A stretch of DNA of 64,000 nt from NCBI RefSeq assembly GCF_900475315.1, contig NZ_LS483369.1, forward strand, positions 744,001 to 808,000. Reading direction: 5' to 3'. The position numbers and the translations under genes were made by a program. Of this stretch, positions 8,526 through 18,489 are shown piece after piece (position 1 is the first letter of the stretch; every line of letters starts with the position of its first letter). The notes under the pieces were generated by a model. It worked only from the letters and a program-made list of their open reading frames with translations, was not told where the DNA came from and ran no database searches. The DNA is from Neisseria cinerea. Its GTDB lineage: Bacteria; Pseudomonadota; Gammaproteobacteria; Burkholderiales; Neisseriaceae.

Positions 8526-9194
8526 GTGAACCAGCTTATTTTTGATTTTGCCGCACACGACTACCCAAGTTTCGACAAATTCCTCGGCACGGAAAATGCG
8601 GAGCTGGTCTATGTCCTCCAACACAAACACGGACAGTTCATCTATGTTTGGGGAGAAGAAGGCGCGGGGAAAAGCCACCTTTTGCAGGCATGGGTCGCAC
8701 AAGCACTCGAAGCCGGAAAAAATGCCGTCTATGTCGATGCCGCCACCGAACCGCTTACCGACTCCGCGCTTGATTCCGACTATCTCGCCATCGACCAAGT
8801 CGAAAAACTGGGAAACGAAGAGCAAGCACTGCTTTTTTCCATCTTCAACCGTTTCCGCAATAGCGGAAAGGGCTTTTTACTGCTTGGCTCGGAATCTACG
8901 CCCCAACAGCTCGTTATCCGCGAAGACCTCCGCACGCGTATGGCGTACTGCCTTGTTTACGAAGTCAAATCGCTGACAGACCGAGAAAAAATCGATGCGC
9001 TCGTCAGCATGGCGGCAGCACGCCAAGTTACCATAGACCCTGAAATCTTCGAATACCTGCTCAACCACTGGCGGCGGGATATGGACAGTCTGATGGATAT
9101 GCTCGACACACTGGATAACTACGCCGTAACCATGGGCAAACGCATCACGCTGCCGCTTTTGCGCCAGCTCTTAAAACAACAGGAAAACCGATGA
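8526..9194 (+). CDS. hda: Hda-like DnaA-domain protein (regulatory inactivation of DnaA)
   Basis: 222-aa protein consisting of a DnaA domain III-like AAA+ module. The GTG start gives an N-terminus NQLIFDF, which resembles the beta-clamp-binding motif of Hda. The P-loop GEEGAGKSHLL is near residue 43 and the sensor-like LAIDQVEKLG follows. There is no DNA-binding domain IV, which separates it from DnaA. In E. coli Hda with the clamp stimulates ATP hydrolysis by DnaA after initiation. The stop overlaps the HAD phosphatase start (ATGA). The open frame extends back to 8463 but matches nothing in the family there. Confidence 0.8.
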   Translation: MNQLIFDFAAHDYPSFDKFLGTENAELVYVLQHKHGQFIYVWGEEGAGKSHLLQAWVAQALEAGKNAVYVDAATEPLTDSALDSDYLAIDQVEKLGNEEQALLFSIFNRFRNSGKGFLLLGSESTPQQLVIREDLRTRMAYCLVYEVKSLTDREKIDALVSMAAARQVTIDPEIFEYLLNHWRRDMDSLMDMLDTLDNYAVTMGKRITLPLLRQLLKQQENR

Positions 9195-9859
9195 AAAACC
9201 TTGCTATCTTCGATCTCGACAACACACTCATCAACATCGATTCCGGCCATGCCTGGTCGGCATTCCTCATTAAGAAAATGCCGGACGATGCTGCCCAAAC
9301 CGAGGCGCAAAACGAAAAATTCTACCGCGACTACCAAAACGGCTGCCTCGACATCGACGCCTTCTGCAAATTCCACCTTGCCCCGCTCGCCCGTTACAGC
9401 AAAGAAGAGCTGGCGGAATTTCACCGCGAATTTATGGCAGAATACATTATCCCCCATATCTCGCCCATGCAGCGTATGCTTGTGCAGAGCCACCAAATGG
9501 CCGGCGACGAAACCCTCGTTATCTCCTCAACCAACGAATTCATCATTACCCCCATCTGCCACCTTTTCGGCATTACCAATATCATCGGCACGCAACTCGA
9601 AACCGGTACCGACGGCCGCTACACCGGCAACTACATCGGCACACCCAGCTTTAGGGAAGGAAAAATCACCTGCCTGAACCAATGGCTTGCCGAACGCGGC
9701 GAAACGCTTGAAAGCTATGGCAAAACCTATTTTTACAGTGATTCCAAAAACGACCTGCCGCTGCTGAGTCTCGTCAACGAACCCGTTGCCGTCAACCCTG
9801 ATGCAGAATTGGAACAAGAAGCCAAAGAAAAAGGCTGGCCGGTTTTAAATTTCAAATAA
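9191..9859 (+). CDS. HAD-family (IB, SerB-like) phosphatase
   Basis: 222-aa cytoplasmic hydrolase of the haloacid dehalogenase superfamily. Motif I FDLDNTL is at residues 7-13 with the nucleophile Asp, motif II is SSTNEF near 115, and motif IV is SDSKNDLPLL near 182. A helical cap lies between motifs I and II, as in subfamily IB (SerB-like, COG0560). The substrate is unknown; a phosphomonoester such as phosphoserine or histidinol phosphate is possible. It is coupled to hda by a 4-base overlap. Confidence 0.85.
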   Translation: MKNLAIFDLDNTLINIDSGHAWSAFLIKKMPDDAAQTEAQNEKFYRDYQNGCLDIDAFCKFHLAPLARYSKEELAEFHREFMAEYIIPHISPMQRMLVQSHQMAGDETLVISSTNEFIITPICHLFGITNIIGTQLETGTDGRYTGNYIGTPSFREGKITCLNQWLAERGETLESYGKTYFYSDSKNDLPLLSLVNEPVAVNPDAELEQEAKEKGWPVLNFK

Positions 9860-9953
9860 CGCCATTCCGTCCGGCAGGTTGAAGCTTCACTGTACGGACG
9901 GTAAAATCACGGCTAATCCGGTTTGAGCAACCGGCGACAGCAAGGACTTTCCC

Positions 9954-11084
9954 ATGATTAAAATCAGCACCTGTTTCGATGCCGGCTCCGTCATCGTCAA
10001 AAACCTGACCGACCCCTCCGATATCCGTCTCGCACTGCGTAGCGACAATGCCTCCGATTTTGCGCAGTGGTTCTACTTCAGACTTCAAGGGGCGGCCTAT
10101 CAAAACTGCATCATGCATTTTGAGAATGCGGCAGATGCCGCTTATCCCAAAGGCTGGGAGGACTATCAGGCATGTGCCTCATACGACCGCCACAACTGGT
10201 TCCGCGTGCCGACGAGCTATGAAAACGGCGTACTGACCATCAACCATACCCCGCTGTCCAATAGCGTGTACTACGCCTATTTCGAACCCTATTCCGAAGA
10301 GCAGCACCTCAACCTCCTCGGCGATGCTCAAAGCAGCGGGCTTTGCCGCATCGACGACTTGGGCAGCACCGTGCAAGGTCGCGACATCAATCTGCTGACC
10401 ATAGGCAACCAAGTCGAAAGCGACATGAAAATCTGGATTACCGCACGCCAGCATCCGGGAGAAACCATGGCGGAATGGTTTGTCGAAGGGCTGCTCGGCA
10501 GGCTGCTCGACCCTCAGGATGCAACCGCGCGCACCCTGCTCGACCGCGCCACGTTCTATATCGTCCCCAACATGAACCCCGACGGTTCGGCACTGGGCAA
10601 CCTTCGCACCAACGCCGCCGGTGCGAACCTCAACCGCGAGTGGGAAAATCCGACAGTGGAAAAAAGTCCCGAAGTATTCTTCGTGCGTGAAAGAATGTTG
10701 GAAACCGGCGTGGATTTGTTTTTGGATATCCACGGCGACGAAGGGCTGCCCTTTGTCTTTGTCGCAGGTACGGAAGGCGTGCCGAACTACAATCCGCGCA
10801 TCGCCGCGTTGGAAGCGCAGTTTAAAAATGCCCTTTTAAACGCGAGCCCAGATTTTCAAGACGAATACGGCTACGAAAAAGACGCGCCCGGTCAGGCCAA
10901 CATGACCTTGGCGACCAACTGGGTCGGCAACCGGTTCAACTGTCTTGCCTATACGTTGGAAATGCCCTTTAAAGACAACGCCAACCTGCCCGACGACGAC
11001 TTCGGGTGGAACGGCCAACGTTCGTTGCGCCTGGGCGAAGCCGCATTGTCCGCCATCCTCAACGTCATCGGCGATTTGCGCTGA
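9954..11084 (+). CDS. M14-family zinc carboxypeptidase
   Basis: 376-aa cytosolic-looking metallopeptidase with no signal peptide. The N-terminal ~130 residues form a beta-rich domain typical of the cytosolic carboxypeptidase (CCP/AGBL-like) branch. Zinc ligands are in ARQHPGETMAEW (His and Glu, near 163-166) and in LDIHGDEGLPF (His near 260); PNMNPDGS and NLNREW supply substrate contacts. A catalytic Glu is probable in YTLEMPF near 345. The cellular substrate is unknown. It stands alone, ending in a DUS hairpin. Confidence 0.85.
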   Translation: MIKISTCFDAGSVIVKNLTDPSDIRLALRSDNASDFAQWFYFRLQGAAYQNCIMHFENAADAAYPKGWEDYQACASYDRHNWFRVPTSYENGVLTINHTPLSNSVYYAYFEPYSEEQHLNLLGDAQSSGLCRIDDLGSTVQGRDINLLTIGNQVESDMKIWITARQHPGETMAEWFVEGLLGRLLDPQDATARTLLDRATFYIVPNMNPDGSALGNLRTNAAGANLNREWENPTVEKSPEVFFVRERMLETGVDLFLDIHGDEGLPFVFVAGTEGVPNYNPRIAALEAQFKNALLNASPDFQDEYGYEKDAPGQANMTLATNWVGNRFNCLAYTLEMPFKDNANLPDDDFGWNGQRSLRLGEAALSAILNVIGDLR

Positions 11085-11100
11085 AACCCTTATTGCAGAA

Positions 11101-11135
11101 ATGCCGTCTGAAGCATCATGCCTTTCAGACGGCAT
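11101..11135 (+). terminator. inverted DUS pair after the M14 peptidase
   Basis: ATGCCGTCTGAA and TTCAGACGGCAT separated by 11 bases, just past the stop at 11084 and 25 bases before lgt. Probable terminator with uptake function. Confidence 0.7.
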
Positions 11136-11159
11136 TTGAAATTGAAATCAAGGAACATC

Positions 11160-12008
11160 ATGATTATCCATCCCCAATTCGACCCCGTCCTTATCAGTAT
11201 CGGCCCGCTTGCCGTCCGCTGGTATGCCCTAAGCTACATCCTCGGCTTTATCCTTTTCAGCTTTTTGGGTAAGCGCCGCATCGCGCAGGGGAATTCTGTT
11301 TTTACCAAAGAATCGCTTGACGACTTCCTGACATGGGGCATATTGGGCGTTATCCTCGGCGGCCGTTTGGGTTATGTCCTGTTTTACAAATTCTCCGACT
11401 ACCTCGCCCATCCGCTTGATATTTTCAAGGTATGGGAAGGCGGCATGTCGTTTCACGGCGGATTTTTAGGCGTGGTTGCCGCAATGTGGCTGTTCAGCCG
11501 CAAACAAAACATCAGTTTCCTCAAACTGATGGATACGGTCGCACCGCTTGTTCCTCTGGGTCTCGCTTCGGGACGTATCGGCAACTTCATCAACGGCGAA
11601 CTTTGGGGACGCATTACCGACATTAACGCATTTTGGGCAATGGGCTTCCCGCAGGCGCGTTACGAAGATGCCGAAGCCGCCGCGCACAATCCTCTTTGGG
11701 CAGATTGGCTGCAACAATATAGTATGCTGCCCCGCCATCCCTCGCAGCTTTATCAGTTTGCACTTGAAGGCATCTGCCTGTTCGCCGTCGTTTGGCTGTT
11801 CTCTAAAAAACAGCGTCCGACCGGACAAGTCGCCTCGCTCTTCCTCGGCGGTTATGGTGTATTCCGCTTCATTGCCGAATTCGCACGCCAACCCGACGAT
11901 TATCTCGGGCTGCTGACCTTGGGGCTGTCGATGGGGCAATGGTTGAGCGTCCCCATGATTGTTTTGGGTATAGCCGGCTTCATCTTTTTCGGCAGCAGGA
12001 AAAATTAA
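11160..12008 (+). CDS. lgt: prolipoprotein diacylglyceryl transferase Lgt
   Basis: Transfers diacylglycerol from phosphatidylglycerol to the lipobox cysteine of prolipoproteins at the inner membrane, the first step in lipoprotein maturation. It has 282 aa with about seven membrane segments. The family signature [14 protein letters not shown] is near residue 142, with the essential Arg and Asn. The early segment [10 protein letters not shown] and the motif [12 protein letters not shown] near 195 are also typical. I took the ATG at 11160 behind AAGGAACATC; upstream in-frame sequence is DUS repeat. Its substrates include the six lipoproteins called in this window. Confidence 0.95.
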   Translation: MIIHPQFDPVLISIGPLAVRWYALSYILGFILFSFLGKRRIAQGNSVFTKESLDDFLTWGILGVILGGRLGYVLFYKFSDYLAHPLDIFKVWEGGMSFHGGFLGVVAAMWLFSRKQNISFLKLMDTVAPLVPLGLASGRIGNFINGELWGRITDINAFWAMGFPQARYEDAEAAAHNPLWADWLQQYSMLPRHPSQLYQFALEGICLFAVVWLFSKKQRPTGQVASLFLGGYGVFRFIAEFARQPDDYLGLLTLGLSMGQWLSVPMIVLGIAGFIFFGSRKN

Positions 12009-12023
12009 ACCTTCTTGATAAAA

Positions 12024-12062
12024 ATGCCGTCTGAAACTTAAATTTTAAGTTTCAGACGGCAT
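12024..12062. terminator. bidirectional DUS hairpin between convergent lgt and the YecA-like gene
   Basis: An inverted DUS pair with an internal self-complementary AAACTTAAA/TTTAAGTTT extends the stem; runs of A and T lie on both sides. It can stop transcription from either direction. Confidence 0.8.
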
Positions 12063-12080
12063 TTTACTCCGCTCGAACCA

Positions 12081-12746
12081 TCAATTTTTACCGCAACACG
12101 CCTTGTATTTTCTGCCGCTACCGCACGGACAGGGATCATTCCTGCCTGTTTTTTCTCCCTCCCTGCGGACGGTTTGCGGTTTATTGATGACTGCCTGCCA
12201 GTAGCGGTAGATATCCGCCAATGCATAAGGCAACTCGGATTCCAGCTCCGCCAGCTCGCCTTCTGTGAATTGCAGACGGATGGAGCCGTTGTCCTCTTCG
12301 TCGTAAATACCCCCCAATGCCATGATGGGATAAAACAACTCTTCAAACTCTTCATCATCGACGGCTTCAAACCAATCGGTCGGCACAATATCCAAACCGT
12401 AAAGATAAGCATTGCACCATGTGTAAAAATCGCTGCCGCCGTCTTCGTTTTCATACAGCCACAAATCGGGCAGTTTTTTATCCGATATGGAACCGACCGT
12501 ATCCATCGCCATTGTCAAAACCAAACGTTCTATTTCAGAACGTTCGCTGGCTGTAAATTGCGACTCGTCGCCCAACACTTCGGGCAGCCAATCGCGCGGC
12601 GCCAATTTGTCCGGCCCGCTCAATAGGGCCATCATAAAACCTTGAACTTCGTCACAGCGCATGGTATTGCCCTGTTCGCTTTTGGCATCCAACAATTCGC
12701 TCAACCGCTGTTTGGACGCTTCGGTAAATTTTTGGGAATCCATCAT
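12081..12746 (-). CDS. UPF0149/YecA-family protein with C-terminal SEC-C zinc motif
   Basis: 221-aa cytoplasmic protein. Residues ~1-170 resemble the all-helical UPF0149 (YgfB/YecA) family, with [21 protein letters not shown]-type sequence. The C-terminus has the SEC-C zinc-binding signature [18 protein letters not shown], shared with SecA and YecA. YecA is reported to associate with ribosomes; the role here is inferred only from family. It is convergent with lgt, and faces away from leuA across a DUS hairpin. Confidence 0.85.
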   Translation of the reverse strand: MMDSQKFTEASKQRLSELLDAKSEQGNTMRCDEVQGFMMALLSGPDKLAPRDWLPEVLGDESQFTASERSEIERLVLTMAMDTVGSISDKKLPDLWLYENEDGGSDFYTWCNAYLYGLDIVPTDWFEAVDDEEFEELFYPIMALGGIYDEEDNGSIRLQFTEGELAELESELPYALADIYRYWQAVINKPQTVRREGEKTGRNDPCPCGSGRKYKACCGKN

Positions 12747-12789
12747 TTAACCTTTTAAAATGGGTTTAATACCTAATTATAATCGCAAT

Positions 12790-12824
12790 ATGCCGTCTGA
12801 AGCGTTTTCTACTTCAGACGGCAT
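12790..12824 (-). terminator. inverted DUS pair after leuA
   Basis: DUS and its complement with an 11-base loop, 16 bases past the leuA stop on the minus strand. It probably terminates leuA before the next gene on the same strand. Confidence 0.7.
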
Positions 12825-12840
12825 AACTTTCACCCAACCG

Positions 12841-14634
12841 TTAAATCGTACCGCTGCCTTGCGCTTTCGGTTTGGCAGAACCAAATTCCAGTTTGCTCAA
12901 GGCGGAGAGGTAGGCTTTGGCAGTGGCGACCAAAACGTCGGTATCCGCGCCTTGTCCGTTGACGACGCGGTTGCCGCGCGCCAAACGGACGCTGGTTTCG
13001 CCTTGGCTTTCCGTGCCTTGCGTGACGGCGTTAACGGAATAAATCTGCAAAGTCGCGCCGCTTTGCGCCACACTCTCAATTGCTTTGAAAATCGCGTCGA
13101 CAGGGCCGGAGCCGCTGGCCGAAGCGCGTTTTTCTTCGCCTTTGATGCTGAACACGATGTCGGCGCGTGGCTCTTCGCCGGTTTCGGTGCTGATTTTTTG
13201 GGAGATAAATTTGTAGCTCTCGGCGTTCATGCTCCCCATTTCGTCGGACACCAGCGCGTGCAGGTCTTCATCGAAGATTTCGCGTTTTTTGTCGGCAAGT
13301 TCTTTAAAGCGGGCAAAAGCAGCATTCAGCGCCTCTTCGCTTTCTAATTCGATACCCAAATCCGCCAGCTTGGTTTTGAAGGCGTTGCGACCGGACAATT
13401 TGCCCAAGGTCAGGCGGTTGGTTGACCAGCCGACCGATTCGGCAGTCATGATTTCATAGGTTTCGGGGTGTTTCAACACGCCGTCCTGATGAATGCCTGA
13501 TTCATGTGCAAAGGCGTTTGCGCCGACCACCGCCTTGTTGGGCTGAATCGGATAGCCGGTAATGGTGGACACCAGTTTGGATACCGGCACGATTTGCGTG
13601 GTGTCGATGCCGGTTTCCAAGCCGAACAAATCATGACGCACTTTCAACGCCATCACGATTTCTTCAAGGCTGGCATTGCCCGCGCGTTCGCCCAAGCCGT
13701 TGATGGTGCATTCCACCTGACGCACACCTGCCTGAACAGCAGCCAGCGAGTTGGCAACCGCCATACCCAAGTCGTTGTGGCAGTGGGTCGACCAGACTAC
13801 TTTGTCGCCGTTGGGCACGCTTTTAATGATGTTGCTGATACGTTCGTACCACACGGAAGGGATGGAGTAGCCGACAGTATCGGGAATATTGATGGTGGTT
13901 GCACCCGCTTCGATAACCGCCGTAAAGATTTTGGCGAGAAAGTCCAAATCCGAACGAACCGCATCTTCAGCGGAAAATTCCACATCGTCGGTGTATTCTT
14001 TGGCGATTTTCACCGCTTTGACCGCCGCATCAATCACCTGCTGCGGCTTCATTTTCAGTTTGTGCTCCATGTGGATGGGGCTGGTAGCGATAAAAGTATG
14101 GATGCGTTTTTTCGGAGCGGGGGAAACGGCTTCGCCTGCCTTACGCACATCGTTTTCAACGGCACGCGCCAACGAGCAGACTGTGGATTTGGTGATGATT
14201 TTGGCAATCGCATTGACCGATTCGAAATCGCCCGGGCTGGCGGCGGCAAAACCCGCCTCAATCACGTCCACGCCCATTTTCTCCAACTGGCGGGCAATGC
14301 GGATTTTCTCTTCTTTGGTCATGGATGCACCGGGCGACTGCTCGCCGTCGCGCATGGTGGTGTCGAAAATAATTACGCGGTTGGTCTGTGTCATTTCTGT
14401 TCTCTCCAGAGATTCGTTTTTTTGTAAAAAAGCATTCAAATCCAGCGGTCTGCCTTGCGCTTCCGCCAGCGCCGTCAGCTTTTGCAGTTGCACCAAGGGC
14501 AGCGACCCGCGCGTGCGCCATTTATAGATGGCGGCAGTCGTCGCGGCATTTTCGGGATCGTGCTGTTTCAACGCTTCGGCAAGTGCATTCACGCCGCCGA
14601 AATAAGCAACTAAGCGGTCAATGTCTAATTGCAT
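12841..14634 (-). CDS. leuA: 2-isopropylmalate synthase LeuA with in-frame HTH-like N-terminal extension
   Basis: Condenses acetyl-CoA with 2-ketoisovalerate, the committed step of leucine synthesis. The catalytic part opens with [16 protein letters not shown] and has the HCHNDLG metal motif; the C-terminal LeuA dimer domain ([10 protein letters not shown] onward) senses leucine. The usual protein is 517 aa and starts at the ATG at 14394, which has GGAGAG 7 bases upstream. Here the frame is open to a second ATG at 14634, also with a good site (AAGGA), giving 597 aa. The extra 80 residues resemble a small Cro-like helix-turn-helix (AEALKQH...[15 protein letters not shown]...[13 protein letters not shown]). 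Both forms may be made. Confidence 0.9.
   Translation of the reverse strand: MQLDIDRLVAYFGGVNALAEALKQHDPENAATTAAIYKWRTRGSLPLVQLQKLTALAEAQGRPLDLNAFLQKNESLERTEMTQTNRVIIFDTTMRDGEQSPGASMTKEEKIRIARQLEKMGVDVIEAGFAAASPGDFESVNAIAKIITKSTVCSLARAVENDVRKAGEAVSPAPKKRIHTFIATSPIHMEHKLKMKPQQVIDAAVKAVKIAKEYTDDVEFSAEDAVRSDLDFLAKIFTAVIEAGATTINIPDTVGYSIPSVWYERISNIIKSVPNGDKVVWSTHCHNDLGMAVANSLAAVQAGVRQVECTINGLGERAGNASLEEIVMALKVRHDLFGLETGIDTTQIVPVSKLVSTITGYPIQPNKAVVGANAFAHESGIHQDGVLKHPETYEIMTAESVGWSTNRLTLGKLSGRNAFKTKLADLGIELESEEALNAAFARFKELADKKREIFDEDLHALVSDEMGSMNAESYKFISQKISTETGEEPRADIVFSIKGEEKRASASGSGPVDAIFKAIESVAQSGATLQIYSVNAVTQGTESQGETSVRLARGNRVVNGQGADTDVLVATAKAYLSALSKLEFGSAKPKAQGSGTI
14402..14407 (-). promoter_or_regulatory. 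internal ribosome-binding site for the short LeuA form
   Basis: On the minus strand GGAGAG is followed by a 7-base spacer and the ATG at 14394. This is as strong as the site before the long start, so both may be used. It decides between a 517-aa and a 597-aa product. Confidence 0.6.
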
Positions 14635-14684
14635 GATGTTCCTTGTCCAAACTTTATCGAAATTATGGTTTGCTTTGGAAGGGA

Positions 14685-14712
14685 ATTATACGCACTTTAG
14701 ACAAAACGACAA
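14685..14712 (-). promoter_or_regulatory. probable leuA promoter
   Basis: On the minus strand TTGTCG (14712-14707) is followed after 16 bases by a perfect TATAAT (14690-14685). A transcript from here would start near 14678 and include both LeuA start codons. Confidence 0.6.
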
Positions 14713-15258
14713 TCTATTTTTCTAAAAATACGGATTTACTTTTTAAATCCAGAATTATTTTATACATTTTGTCCATTTTTACTGATGAAAAATAATGTTT
14801 GTTACGAGAACCAATAAAGCAAGACTAATTAGGCGGCAACAAGCCGAATGTCAGACATCTGATAACAATACAATAAAATATAAAATCCTTATTTAAAATC
14901 AGTATATTAATCAAACCATTCCCTGCACCTTCTTTTCCATTCAAATTCAAACTATTACTCCCTAGCATCAGTACACCGCACCATATCAACATAAATCAAG
15001 TTTGGTTTCTTAAAATCTGTTTTAGAAGGATTCTGTACACTTTTTAAAAGCTTGACCACTTATCGCACCTACAGACTTCGGCGTCCTGTAATGCATAAGG
15101 ACAAAGGAAGCAATGGTTAGCATCGACTTAAAAATTCACGGCACTTTATAGAACCTGAGCATGAGATGCGCAACACCATGGGTTGCAGAAAAATATAAGC
15201 ATAAGCCCTGAAATCATAGGAACTTTTTGAATGAGCCGTATTCAAATGTCCGCAAAAA
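14713..15258. other. AT-rich intergenic region between leuA and ftsK
   Basis: About 550 bases with no credible gene. It is visibly poorer in G+C than its neighbours. The only reading frame with a good ribosome site (AAAGGAAGC) is a 12-codon one at 15113-15151 on the plus strand, which may be the start of a lost gene or a chance match. Confidence 0.5.
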
Positions 15259-15285
15259 ATGCCGTCTGAAACCTTCAGACGGCAT
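15259..15285 (-). terminator. inverted DUS pair after ftsK
   Basis: ATGCCGTCTGAA and TTCAGACGGCAT with a 3-base loop, followed on either side by A or T runs, 26 bases past the ftsK stop. Probable terminator. Confidence 0.8.
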
Positions 15286-15310
15286 TTTTATGTTTATCAA
15301 CCGACCCGTA

Positions 15311-18300
15311 TCATACATTATCCGAAGGAACCAAAATGGTACGGTTGCCGTTGTGTTCCGGTGCGGATACGATACCTGCCGCCTCCATTTGGTCAATCAG
15401 TCGCGCGGCACGGTTGTAGCCGATACGCAATGCCCGTTGAACACCTGAAATACTGGCTTTGCGTGTTTTTAAAACGACAGATACGGCCTCATCGTACATC
15501 GGGTCGGACTCACCTTCGCTGCTCCGGCCGATTCCCGGCAAATCGTCAGTCATACCGCTGCTCAAGATATCATCGATATACTCAGGCTCTCCAAACTGTT
15601 TCAAATATTCGACGACGCGGTGCACCTCATCATCGGAGGCAAATGCGCCGTGTACCCGTTGCGGGTAACCCGTACCGGGCGGCAGGAAAAGCATATCGCC
15701 TTGTCCGAGCAGGTTTTCTGCACCCATTTGGTCAAGAATCGTACGGCTGTCGATTTTGCTGGATACCTGGAAGGCAATGCGTGTCGGAATATTTGCCTTA
15801 ATCAATCCAGTAATCACATCAACGCTGGGTCGTTGCGTGGCAAGGATTAGATGGATGCCGGCAGCACGGGCTTTTTGTGCGAGACGCGCAATCAATTCTT
15901 CGATTTTCTTGCCCGCCGTCATCATCAGGTCGGCAAACTCATCAACTACGACTACGATAAACGGTAGTTTTTCCAAAGGCTCGGGATCGTCGGGAGTCAG
16001 GCTGAACGGGTTGGCAATTTTCTCACCCCGTGCGGAAGACTCGGCAACTTTTTGGTTGAAACCGGCCAAGTTGCGCACACCTAAATGGCTCATCAGGCGG
16101 TAGCGTTTTTCCATTTCGTTGACACACCAGTTCAGCGCGTTTGCCGCCAGCTTCATATCGGTAACAACCGGCGCGAGAAGGTGGGGGATACCTTCGTAAA
16201 TGCTCAATTCAAGCATTTTCGGATCAATCATAATCATGCGCACGTCTTCAGGCGTAGCCTTAAAGAGCATGGACAGAATCATCGCGTTGACACCTACCGA
16301 TTTACCCGATCCGGTGGTACCTGCAACCAACAAATGCGGCGCTTTGCCTAAGTCGGTAACGACGGGCTGTCCGGTAATATCCTGACCAAGCGCGAGCGTG
16401 AGCTTGGATTTGGATTCGGTAAACGCAGGCGAATTGAAAATTTCGCTCAGACGTATCATTTGTCGCTTAGGATTGGGCAGCTCCAAGCCCATGCAGGTTT
16501 TGCCGGGTATGGTTTCAACAACGCGGATAGACGCAACACCGAGCGAACGCGCCAAATCTTTTTCCAGATTCAAAACGGAATTGCCGCGTACGCCGACATC
16601 CGGCTCGATTTCATAACGTGTAATGACAGGGCCGGAATATGAATCGACAACTTTAACCTTAACCCTGAACTCAGCCAGTTTTTCTTCAATGGTAATGCTG
16701 TTTTCAAGCAGCTCCTCTTCCGTCTGGGTTGCTTCAGGATCAAACAGCGGCGGTAAAAGCAGGTCGGTCGTCGGCAGGTGTTCGTTCGGCACATCATCCT
16801 CTGCGCCCTGCAATTCCGCCTCATCTATTTCAGGATAAGGTACCTGCTGGAAATCATGCTCTGACGGCATACCTGCAAACGGATACACCGAACGCCCTTC
16901 ATGCTCGAAAACTTCGGTTTCCGATAGATATTCTCCGTTTTGCCCCTCTTCGGCACATTTTTCCCCTCCGTCCGGGCAGATATCGGCTTCCTCGTCTTGC
17001 CAATCCTCAATAATATCGCCGGCGAGACGAGCGTTTTCGGCAATAAGGCCGGCCTGTACACGCTCAAATCCGGCAGGCAGCTCATATGTACGGTTATAAA
17101 TTTCCGTAACGGGCGGAGGCGGCGGGATATCGATTTCGGGTCTGGAAACTTCCGGCACCTCCGGAGGTTCGACTACCCATGCATCCGGTGCGGCAGGTTC
17201 TTCAATATAGATATCGGCAGTATCATCAGAAAGCAGGCCTTCACGTCCAATTGAAATCTCTTCCGCCGTGATACTTTCCAATTCAGACGGCATTTCGAAG
17301 TCCGACTTTACAATATGCTCCGGCTTATCTTGATTTTCCATTATCAAGCGTGAAATCCGCGCTTCTGCCGAAACGGTTGCCTTATTGGGTTCTTTCAAGT
17401 TTAAAGAAACACGGCGATGATTAATATTAGGGACGATGATGCCGTCTGAAGGAGACTGTTTCTGAGAAGTGCCTGAGTAGCTTGCCTCTGTCGGCTTCTT
17501 TACAAGACCTTCATGCTGGCGGAACGGCATGTTCCGTACGTCTTCGGCTTTAATCTCAACAGGAGGGGATGGGTGTTTTTTTTCAAAATACGGTTCGAAC
17601 GCATAATCCGCAGGTTCGGCTAATGCTTTCTTACCTTCGTCGAAGAAACGGGAACGTGTGCGTTGAAGCACGGGATCGTCCAAACCGATAATAGGCAGCC
17701 CTTCCATCGGTTTCTCGGAAACGCGGACTTTAGAACCCAATTCATCATTTTTTTCAAATGTATCGATATAACTGATTTGCCCTTCTTTTTCGGCGGCATT
17801 GTTTAAAGAACGGGTCGCCTCCTCCAAAGTAATTTCTTTCAAAGCCGGACGCACGGGCATAATGATGCCTTCAGACGGCATGGGATTTTCACCCTCCTCC
17901 CGATTGGAAGGAATGCATCGGTTACCGATTACCGCAGATGAAATATCCTCCGCATTAACAGCCTCATCCCCCTCATCTTCCTCCATTGCCTTGTCCGCAT
18001 ATCCGGAAGATGCCGCCGCAGCTTCCGAATCAGACGAAGCAGGCTTATCAGGTTCGGACTCATGTGCCAGATAATTCCGGCAAAAACGGACAATATTAGC
18101 GGAAAGCCAGCATACCGCCGCTTTGACCGCATGAAAAATCATCAGGCCAAGCTCGAGAAAATTAGGCATCCTGTCTTGGGTTTCAGGTAATTCCGCCTGT
18201 TGTCCCCCTTTATTTTCCTGCCATTCAGAAACTTCACGCACCCATTCCCGTTCGGACTGTGCTCGGATAAAAAACAAACCCGCAATAGCAAGCAACAAAA

Positions 18301-18325
18301 TAATGATCAGAACTATCCAAAACAT
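15311..18325 (-). CDS. ftsK: FtsK/SpoIIIE-family DNA translocase with a single N-terminal membrane segment
   Basis: DNA pump that helps chromosome segregation at the septum. With the ATG at 18325 (GGGAA upstream) it has 1004 aa and begins directly with a membrane segment ([19 protein letters not shown]). A long acidic, proline-rich linker covers ~40-480. The motor has Walker [11 protein letters not shown] near 670, DEFADLMM, and [12 protein letters not shown]. The C-terminal gamma winged helix ([22 protein letters not shown]) binds KOPS-like sites. Canonical FtsK has four membrane segments; I recall that Neisseria has a second, four-segment FtsK, so this may be a paralogue. Three perfect DUS copies lie within the linker. 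Confidence 0.88.
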   Translation of the reverse strand: MFWIVLIIILLLAIAGLFFIRAQSEREWVREVSEWQENKGGQQAELPETQDRMPNFLELGLMIFHAVKAAVCWLSANIVRFCRNYLAHESEPDKPASSDSEAAAASSGYADKAMEEDEGDEAVNAEDISSAVIGNRCIPSNREEGENPMPSEGIIMPVRPALKEITLEEATRSLNNAAEKEGQISYIDTFEKNDELGSKVRVSEKPMEGLPIIGLDDPVLQRTRSRFFDEGKKALAEPADYAFEPYFEKKHPSPPVEIKAEDVRNMPFRQHEGLVKKPTEASYSGTSQKQSPSDGIIVPNINHRRVSLNLKEPNKATVSAEARISRLIMENQDKPEHIVKSDFEMPSELESITAEEISIGREGLLSDDTADIYIEEPAAPDAWVVEPPEVPEVSRPEIDIPPPPPVTEIYNRTYELPAGFERVQAGLIAENARLAGDIIEDWQDEEADICPDGGEKCAEEGQNGEYLSETEVFEHEGRSVYPFAGMPSEHDFQQVPYPEIDEAELQGAEDDVPNEHLPTTDLLLPPLFDPEATQTEEELLENSITIEEKLAEFRVKVKVVDSYSGPVITRYEIEPDVGVRGNSVLNLEKDLARSLGVASIRVVETIPGKTCMGLELPNPKRQMIRLSEIFNSPAFTESKSKLTLALGQDITGQPVVTDLGKAPHLLVAGTTGSGKSVGVNAMILSMLFKATPEDVRMIMIDPKMLELSIYEGIPHLLAPVVTDMKLAANALNWCVNEMEKRYRLMSHLGVRNLAGFNQKVAESSARGEKIANPFSLTPDDPEPLEKLPFIVVVVDEFADLMMTAGKKIEELIARLAQKARAAGIHLILATQRPSVDVITGLIKANIPTRIAFQVSSKIDSRTILDQMGAENLLGQGDMLFLPPGTGYPQRVHGAFASDDEVHRVVEYLKQFGEPEYIDDILSSGMTDDLPGIGRSSEGESDPMYDEAVSVVLKTRKASISGVQRALRIGYNRAARLIDQMEAAGIVSAPEHNGNRTILVPSDNV

Positions 18326-18489
18326 ATGCAGTTTCCCGCAAAACAAACGATTAAATGGGTATATTTTAACGTGTTTCCATTGCAAACAAAACAACCTGAC
18401 CGACAATTCGGTCAAAATCATTACAGCTTTCTGTTTGCCACAGGCAGCACTATAATAGACGCCCTCTTATTCATCTTTACGGTATTGGC

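Noticed and set aside
13504-14427. 307-codon open frame antisense to leuA
   Set aside because: His/Phe/Gly-rich shadow of leuA codons; no promoter or known motif.
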